From contig SLLP01000096.1 of the NCBI GenBank assembly GCA_007133995.1, forward strand, positions 1-12,130: a DNA stretch of 12,130 nt, given 5' to 3'. Positions 7,644 to 12,130 of the stretch are shown piece after piece. Below the pieces are notes generated by a model that had not been told where the DNA came from, searched no databases, and was given only the letters and a program-made list of their open reading frames with translations. A program made the position numbers and the translations under genes. Origin of the DNA: Balneolales bacterium (GTDB taxonomy: Bacteria > Bacteroidota > Rhodothermia > Balneolales > Natronogracilivirgulaceae). Each line of letters opens with the position of its first letter. Position 1 is the first letter of the stretch.

Positions 7644-8321
7644 TTGATCATTGTAATTGATGGTCCGGCAGGTGCCGGAAAAAGTACAACAGCCAGGGAA
7701 ATTGCGCGTCGCACCGGTTTTGATTATGTGGATAGCGGCGCTATGTATCGTGGTTTTACGTACCTCTATCTGATGCATGAGTTTGATCGTTCCAGGCTCC
7801 TTAAAAATCTGGCCGACCACAATCTTCGTTTTGAATTTCATGTCACCGATGCCAGGGCATTTCATGGTGACAGTGAGATCACCGATGAAGTCAGGTCAGA
7901 CAAAGTGAATGATTACGTGAGTGAAGTGGCAGCCATGGCCGAAGTAAGAGAAGCCGTGTGCCATATGTTGCGTGAGGTATCGAAGGACAGAAACGTCGTA
8001 CTGGAAGGCAGGGATCTGGGTACCGTAGTGTTTCCGGATGCCGACTTCAAGTTCTTTCTCACAGCTGATCCGGCGGCAAGGGCCCGCCGAAGATATGAAG
8101 AGCTCATAGGTAAGGGTGACACGCAAATTACCCTCGAAGATGTACGAAGGAATGTGGAAAAACGGGATCATATTGATTCATCACGGAATATTGCGCCTTT
8201 AAAGAAAGCAGATGATGCCGTGGAGATTGATTCCACCTTCCTCACTTTTGAAGAACAGATTACACGAATTCTTCAATATGTTCGTAATAAACCTGAGGTA
8301 AAGAACAAAACAAATACCTGA
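7644..8321 (+). CDS. cmk: Cytidylate (CMP/dCMP) kinase
   Basis: Phosphorylates CMP and dCMP with ATP, feeding CTP and dCTP pools; cytoplasmic. The 225-aa protein has the NMP-kinase P-loop GPAGAGKST (7-15) and the CMP-binding segment YVDSGAMYRG (28-37). It also has EGRDLGTVVFPDADFKFFLTA (121-141), an arginine-rich lid region starting at RARRRYEEL, and RDHIDSSRNIAPLKKADDA near the C-terminus. Length matches the usual 220-230 aa. The start is TTG: an in-frame TAA lies at 7629-7631, and TTG 7644 is the only ATG, GTG or TTG codon between that stop and the P-loop strand. The Shine-Dalgarno is weak at best. rpsA follows 74 bp downstream on the same strand, a conserved pairing, so co-transcription is likely. 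Confidence 0.96.
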   Translation: MIIVIDGPAGAGKSTTAREIARRTGFDYVDSGAMYRGFTYLYLMHEFDRSRLLKNLADHNLRFEFHVTDARAFHGDSEITDEVRSDKVNDYVSEVAAMAEVREAVCHMLREVSKDRNVVLEGRDLGTVVFPDADFKFFLTADPAARARRRYEELIGKGDTQITLEDVRRNVEKRDHIDSSRNIAPLKKADDAVEIDSTFLTFEEQITRILQYVRNKPEVKNKTNT

Positions 8322-8382
8322 ACTAAGTCAACATTAACCATAATCCCCTGAACTGAACACCGATCAGGTGGCTAACTGAAAC

Positions 8383-8388
8383 AAAGGA
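8383..8388 (+). promoter_or_regulatory. Ribosome binding site of rpsA
   Basis: AAAGGA lies 7 nt before the rpsA ATG at 8396. It is the only well-placed Shine-Dalgarno-like sequence before a gene in this window; clpC, gpmI, rpsT, nadA and the propeller gene lack one. It fixes the rpsA start, since the protein's low-complexity N-terminus gives no homology support. Confidence 0.6.
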
Positions 8389-8395
8389 TATCTAA

Positions 8396-10588
8396 ATGAC
8401 CGATGAAGTAAAGAAAGACCTCGAAAAAGAAGAATCGACCGAACAGGCAGCAATCGCATCCGAACAGAAAGAAGAAAACAAGAAAGAGGATACTGCAGAA
8501 AAAAGTACTGCCTCTGAACAGAAAAAAAGCGAAACCGAAGACAAAGCCGTTGAAATGGATGCAGAAAAAGCTGCAGAGAAGTCCGACGAACCGGCAGCTG
8601 AAAAGGTGGAGGATGCAGCAGAAGAGGTGCAGTCATCAACAGAGCCCTCCATAAAAGAGGATGAGGGAGCAGAAGTGCCGGAAGAAACCGAAGCCGGCGA
8701 AGGCACCAGTCAGCAGGCAGAGAAAGCTGATGCCGACACTGAAGCTGAAACTGAAGCGGAAGAAGAGTATGCTCTGCCGACATTTACAGGCGAAGTCGGT
8801 GAAAAAGTATATAAAATGGAAGAGCTGGAAGAAGCTTCCGAAGAATATGACGATGACCAGTTCAATCAGTTGGTCAAAATGTATGAAGGCACTCTTACCG
8901 CATTCACGGAGAAGGAAATCGTTACCGGACGTGTGCTTTCAATGGATGAAAAGTATGTAATTGTTGATATCGGTTTCAAATCCGAAGGTATTGTACCTCT
9001 GAACGAATTCAAAAATCCCGATCAACTAAATATCGGTGATGAAGTTGAAGTTTTTCTTGATAAAGTCGAAGACCGTGACGGTCAGCTTGTCCTCTCTCGT
9101 CGCAAAGCCGATTCCCTTCGTGTCTGGCAGGATATTGAAGAGGCACACAACTCCGAGAAAATCATCGAAGGCTACATCAAGCGCCGGATTAAGGGTGGAA
9201 TGGTCGTGGACATCCACGGCATCGATGCTTTCCTTCCTGGATCACAAATCGATGTGCGTCCGGTACGCGACTTCGACGCCTACGTCGGCAAGACCATGGA
9301 GTTCATGGTGGTCAAGCTCAACATGTCCAGTGAAAACGTGGTCGTTTCACACCGTGCGCTGGTGGAATCGGATCTGGAAGAACAGCGCGAACAGATCCTG
9401 GCGAGCATGGAGTCCGGACAGATTCTCGAAGGTTTGGTCAAGAACATTACCGACTTCGGAGTCTTTATCGACCTGGGTGGTGTGGACGGACTGCTCCACA
9501 TTACCGACCTATCCTGGGGCCGTGTGGAGCATCCTTCCGAAATCGTCAAGCTGGATCAGCGCCTGAATGTTGTGGTTCTGGAATTTGATGAGGACCGTAA
9601 ACGCATATCACTGGGACTCAAACAGCTTCAGCCGCATCCCTGGGATGAAATCGACGACAAGTACCCCGAAAAAGTCCATGTGCAGGGCAAGGTGGTTTCC
9701 ATCGCGGATTATGGTGCTTTCATCGAACTGGAGAAAGGTGTGGAGGGCCTGGTGCATATCAGCGAAATGTCCTGGACACAGCACATCAAGCATCCGTCAC
9801 AGCTGGTCGAAAAGAACCAGGTCATCGAATGTGTCATACTCAACATCAACAAAGATGAGCGAAAGGTTTCCCTTGGCGTAAAACAGCTTCAGTCTGATCC
9901 GTGGGAAGATCTCCTCGAACGTTACCCTGTTGGATCGAAGCACAAGGGCGTTGTTCGAAATCTTACCAACTTCGGTGTATTTGTGGAGCTTGAACCTGGT
10001 ATTGACGGTCTTGTGCACATCTCTGATATGAGCTGGACCGACAAGGTCAATCACCCAAGTGAAGTAGTTAACAAGGGTGATGAGCTGGAGGTTGTAATCC
10101 TCTCGGTTGACTTCGACAACCGTCGGATTTCTCTCGGTCATAAGCAGATTGAAGATAATCCGTGGGAGAAATATGCGACTGAGTATGCTGTTGGAAATGA
10201 GACCGAAGCTGTTGTGAGCCGTGTGACAGATAAAGGTCTGTTCGCCAAACTGCCCCTGGGTGTTGAAGCCTATATGCCTGCAAGGGAAGCTGAACATGGT
10301 GACAACCTGGAAGAGTCTTACAAGGAAGATGACAAGTTGAACGTGATCGTCGTTGACTTTGATGAGAACGGTAAAAGTATCGTCATAAGCCAGAATAAAG
10401 TCGGCAAAATGGACAAGAAGAAAGAAGCGGCTTCCAAAAAGAAAGAACAGAAGGAGGCCGCTTCCTCATCTTCCGGTGCACTGACTCTCGGGGAGATGTC
10501 CGGCTTGCAGGATCTGAAGGCAAAACTTCAGAAAAGGGAAGATGACGAAAAGAAAAACGAGAAAAAGGATAAAGACAAGGAAAACTGA
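8396..10588 (+). CDS. rpsA: Ribosomal protein S1 (bS1) with long acidic N-terminal extension
   Basis: S1 binds mRNA and helps load structured or leaderless messages on the 30S subunit. The 730-aa protein has six S1/OB-fold repeats at about 175-237, 255-322, 343-410, 428-497, 515-584 and 602-668. The last four follow the typical S1 pattern: repeats 3-5 contain DxGxF(V/I)xL..G(V/I)(D/E)GL(L/V)HI and a WxxxxxHPS segment. E. coli S1 has six repeats in about 557 aa. Here the surplus is a low-complexity Glu/Lys/Ala/Ser/Thr extension (1-125, then an acidic helix-like region to about 160) and a Lys/Glu-rich tail (670-730). Both ends are probably disordered. The ATG has a good Shine-Dalgarno. The gene lies downstream of cmk and ends 34 bp before an intrinsic terminator. 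The extension has the same frame and start as the core, with no sign of a frameshift. Confidence 0.97.
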   Translation: MTDEVKKDLEKEESTEQAAIASEQKEENKKEDTAEKSTASEQKKSETEDKAVEMDAEKAAEKSDEPAAEKVEDAAEEVQSSTEPSIKEDEGAEVPEETEAGEGTSQQAEKADADTEAETEAEEEYALPTFTGEVGEKVYKMEELEEASEEYDDDQFNQLVKMYEGTLTAFTEKEIVTGRVLSMDEKYVIVDIGFKSEGIVPLNEFKNPDQLNIGDEVEVFLDKVEDRDGQLVLSRRKADSLRVWQDIEEAHNSEKIIEGYIKRRIKGGMVVDIHGIDAFLPGSQIDVRPVRDFDAYVGKTMEFMVVKLNMSSENVVVSHRALVESDLEEQREQILASMESGQILEGLVKNITDFGVFIDLGGVDGLLHITDLSWGRVEHPSEIVKLDQRLNVVVLEFDEDRKRISLGLKQLQPHPWDEIDDKYPEKVHVQGKVVSIADYGAFIELEKGVEGLVHISEMSWTQHIKHPSQLVEKNQVIECVILNINKDERKVSLGVKQLQSDPWEDLLERYPVGSKHKGVVRNLTNFGVFVELEPGIDGLVHISDMSWTDKVNHPSEVVNKGDELEVVILSVDFDNRRISLGHKQIEDNPWEKYATEYAVGNETEAVVSRVTDKGLFAKLPLGVEAYMPAREAEHGDNLEESYKEDDKLNVIVVDFDENGKSIVISQNKVGKMDKKKEAASKKKEQKEAASSSSGALTLGEMSGLQDLKAKLQKREDDEKKNEKKDKDKEN

Positions 10589-10621
10589 TTCATAGCGTTT
10601 ACTTGTAGATGGTTTCTGCTC

Positions 10622-10656
10622 AAGGAGGTGTGGTATCCATCATGCCTCCTTTTTTT
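10622..10656 (+). terminator. Intrinsic terminator after rpsA
   Basis: AAGGAGG (10622-10628) pairs with CCTCCTT (10645-10651). The inner TGG/CCA can extend the fold, and a T run reaches 10656. It ends the cmk-rpsA unit. It also sits only about 20 bp before the nadA start, so nadA transcription must come from read-through or from a promoter overlapping the hairpin. The AAGGAGG arm resembles a Shine-Dalgarno but is explained by the stem. Confidence 0.8.
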
Positions 10657-10675
10657 ATACAGTAATAACCTTTCG

Positions 10676-11722
10676 ATGATAATGACGACGAAAATGCCGG
10701 ATGTCGCAACGGCATCTGAAACACTTGACTATCTGAAAGAAAAACTGCGGAATATTGTTCCGGAGAGCGAACTGGTTTTAAAGGCTGAAATTGCCTGCGA
10801 AATCATCAGGCTGAAAAAAGAGAAAAATGCAGTTATACTGGGCCATAATTATATGGAACCGGCTCTTTTTTTCAGTATTCCTGATCATGTCGGGGACTCA
10901 CTCGGGCTCGCACGTATTGCAGCTGAAACCAGCGCCGATCGCATTGTATTTTGTGGAGTGCGTTTTATGGCGGAAACTGCCAAGATCCTTAATCCCGATC
11001 GGATGGTTCTTCTGCCCGCAAAGGAGGCCGGATGTTCACTCGCAGCCAGCATAACGGCACAGGACGTCAGGGATTTGAAAGCCAAATATCCCGGCATCCC
11101 GGTTGTAACCTATATCAATACGTATGCCGATGTAAAAGCAGAAACAGATGTGTGTTGTACGTCAAGCAATGCATCAGACATTGTAAGAAAACTTGATAGC
11201 GATTCAGTTATATGTCTTCCTGATGAATTTCTTGCGAAAAATATTGCCAGGGAAACGGGTAAAAATGTGATTTTTCCGGGTAGCAATCGGACCGGCAAAG
11301 ATGACATGATTATCTGGGACGGGCGATGCGAGGTGCATGATAAATTCACTGTAGAGGATATTCAGAATGCACGTCGTCAGTTTCCCGATACAGTTGTAGT
11401 CGCCCATCCGGAATGTCCACCGGAAGTAGTGGAAGCGGCTGACTACAGCGGCTCAACTACAGCGATGACCCGGTTTGTCCGTGAATCAGATGCCAATAGA
11501 TTTCTGATTCTGACGGAGTGCGCAATGGGTGATAACATCGCCGCTGAAAACCCCGATAAGGAGATGCTCCGCATGTGCAGTATACGCTGTCCGCATATGA
11601 ATGAGATCACCCTTGAAGATACTCTTACCTGCCTGAGACAGGATATCTATCAAATCGAAGTGCCGGAGGATATCCGGATCAAAGCCAGGCGCTCATTAGA
11701 CCGTATGCTTGAGCTCAGCTGA
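10676..11722 (+). CDS. nadA: Quinolinate synthase A
   Basis: Condenses iminoaspartate with dihydroxyacetone phosphate to quinolinate in de novo NAD synthesis, using a [4Fe-4S] cluster; cytoplasmic. The 348-aa product shows AVILGHNYMEP (52-62), DSLGLA (74-79), CGVRFMAETAKIL (93-105), PGSNRTGKD (201-209) and the HPECPPEV segment (244-251). Likely cluster cysteines, by comparison with the E. coli ligand positions, are C93 (FCGVRFM), C218 (GRCEVHDKF) and C305 (RCPHMNEI). C301 and C282 are further conserved-looking cysteines. I use ATG 10676; ATG 10682 and 10694 are in frame and equally possible. The GTG at 10628 is rejected because it lies inside the terminator stem. No Shine-Dalgarno is visible. 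nadB and nadC are not in the window, so the pathway is not clustered here. Confidence 0.96.
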   Translation: MIMTTKMPDVATASETLDYLKEKLRNIVPESELVLKAEIACEIIRLKKEKNAVILGHNYMEPALFFSIPDHVGDSLGLARIAAETSADRIVFCGVRFMAETAKILNPDRMVLLPAKEAGCSLAASITAQDVRDLKAKYPGIPVVTYINTYADVKAETDVCCTSSNASDIVRKLDSDSVICLPDEFLAKNIARETGKNVIFPGSNRTGKDDMIIWDGRCEVHDKFTVEDIQNARRQFPDTVVVAHPECPPEVVEAADYSGSTTAMTRFVRESDANRFLILTECAMGDNIAAENPDKEMLRMCSIRCPHMNEITLEDTLTCLRQDIYQIEVPEDIRIKARRSLDRMLELS

Positions 11723-11734
11723 TTATAAAAAAAA

Positions 11735-11789
11735 CGGGATATATAAAAAGCCCTCAATCGATTCCATTGAGGGCTTTTTATATATCCCG
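11735..11789. terminator. Bidirectional intrinsic terminator between nadA and the convergent small gene
   Basis: A perfect 24-bp inverted repeat (11735-11758 with 11766-11789) surrounds a 7-nt loop. The core is GCCCTCAAT/ATTGAGGGC, flanked by AAAAA on the left and TTTTT on the right. Each strand therefore has a G+C-rich stem followed by a U tract, and the symmetric CGGGATATAT/ATATATCCCG extends the pairing. It lies 12 bp past the nadA stop and 35 bp before the stop of the minus-strand gene, so it can end both transcripts. Confidence 0.9.
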
Positions 11790-11824
11790 AACTTGTTGTC
11801 TATCCGAAATTCGAGACTAGCTCT

Positions 11825-12076
11825 TTATTTCTCTTTGTAGAAAAATACTTTACCATTTACAGTATCTTTGCCACTTTTTATTCTGGCACCTGTTTCCCGG
11901 TTGTAGGTGTATACAACATTTCTCATTGAATTTAGCTCTTTTTCATTTGAAAAAGTAACTTCCAATGCATCACCACCAGGTTCCAATTTGTTCAAGGACT
12001 CAATTAGTGGTCGAAATTTGGAGGAACTTTTTTTGGTAATACGAACATCTGAACGAGGAACAAATTTTAATTTCAT
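11825..12076 (-). CDS. Small A+T-rich hypothetical protein
   Basis: I do not recognise this 83-aa protein. It is basic, soluble and has no signal peptide or membrane segment. A variable basic N-terminus (1-20) leads into FRPLIESLNKLEPGGDALEVTF (21-42, helix then strand). Next come an amphipathic helix with KELNSMRNVVYTYNRETG (46-63) and two strands, ARIKSG and NGKVFFYK. The order helix, L.PG, strand, helix, G, strand, strand resembles small basic proteins I associate with phages and mobile regions, but I cannot name a family. By hand count the gene is about 34% G+C, against mid-forties to low fifties in sampled nadA lines, which may mean transfer. ATG 12076 is the natural start; the 54 bp upstream are A+T-rich, without a clear promoter or Shine-Dalgarno. 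The gene shares a terminator hairpin with nadA. Confidence 0.7.
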   Translation of the reverse strand: MKLKFVPRSDVRITKKSSSKFRPLIESLNKLEPGGDALEVTFSNEKELNSMRNVVYTYNRETGARIKSGKDTVNGKVFFYKEK

Positions 12077-12130
12077 TTCAATGTAAATTTATGTGTTTAT
12101 AACGTCTTCAAGAAAGTTTGAAACAATTTA

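Noticed and set aside
8345..8370. Short stems CCTGA/TCAGG and CACC/GGTG in the rpsA leader
   Set aside because: Four to five base pairs each, overlapping and weak; expected by chance in a spacer of this size.
8364..8783. Leu- and Ser-rich frames on the minus strand opposite the start of rpsA
   Set aside because: The GAA/AAG-rich low-complexity coding strand makes the complement rich in TTC/CTT and free of stops, so these frames are artefacts.
10628..10675. GTG start that would extend NadA by 16 residues
   Set aside because: The codon lies in the terminator stem, the added residues cross the T run, and the family does not need them.

Overview
The window looks like an ordinary chromosomal stretch of a bacterium in the Bacteroidota / Balneolota / Rhodothermota (FCB) group. 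This placement is an inference from four things: most genes have no visible Shine-Dalgarno sequence; the two best promoters are compatible with a TTG-N20-TAAATT pattern; ribosomal protein S1 carries a long acidic N-terminal extension; and the tRNA gene does not encode CCA. No 16S or other phylogenetic marker is present, so the placement is tentative. No transposon, prophage module, CRISPR array, toxin-antitoxin pair or recognisable defence system is visible.

Left part (1-2650): a tRNA-Pro(UGG) gene on the minus strand, then a 209-bp spacer with a cluster of TTGCA motifs. Next is a family-2 glycosyltransferase with C-terminal membrane segments (minus strand), divergent from an unrecognised exported protein that looks like a beta-propeller (plus strand). 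Middle part (2655-7475, all minus strand): rpsT (S20), gpmI (cofactor-independent phosphoglycerate mutase) and clpC (AAA+ unfoldase of the ClpCP protease), in that transcriptional order. Spacers of 221 and 250 bp separate them, and the rpsT-gpmI spacer contains several inverted repeats.

Right part (7476-12130): a 168-bp A+T-rich spacer holds two back-to-back promoter-like sequences, one for rpsT to the left and one for cmk-rpsA to the right. The cmk (CMP kinase) and rpsA (ribosomal protein S1) pair is a widely conserved gene order. An intrinsic terminator follows rpsA, only about 20 bp before nadA (quinolinate synthase). After nadA, a perfect 24-bp hairpin serves as a terminator in both directions between nadA and a small convergent, A+T-rich gene of unknown function at the right edge.

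Most genes are housekeeping: translation (S20, S1, tRNA-Pro), nucleotide and NAD synthesis (cmk, nadA), glycolysis (gpmI) and protein quality control (clpC). The least understood pieces are the propeller-like exported protein, the small A+T-rich gene at the right end, and the structured spacers around rpsT, gpmI and nadA. I found no convincing new multi-gene system.
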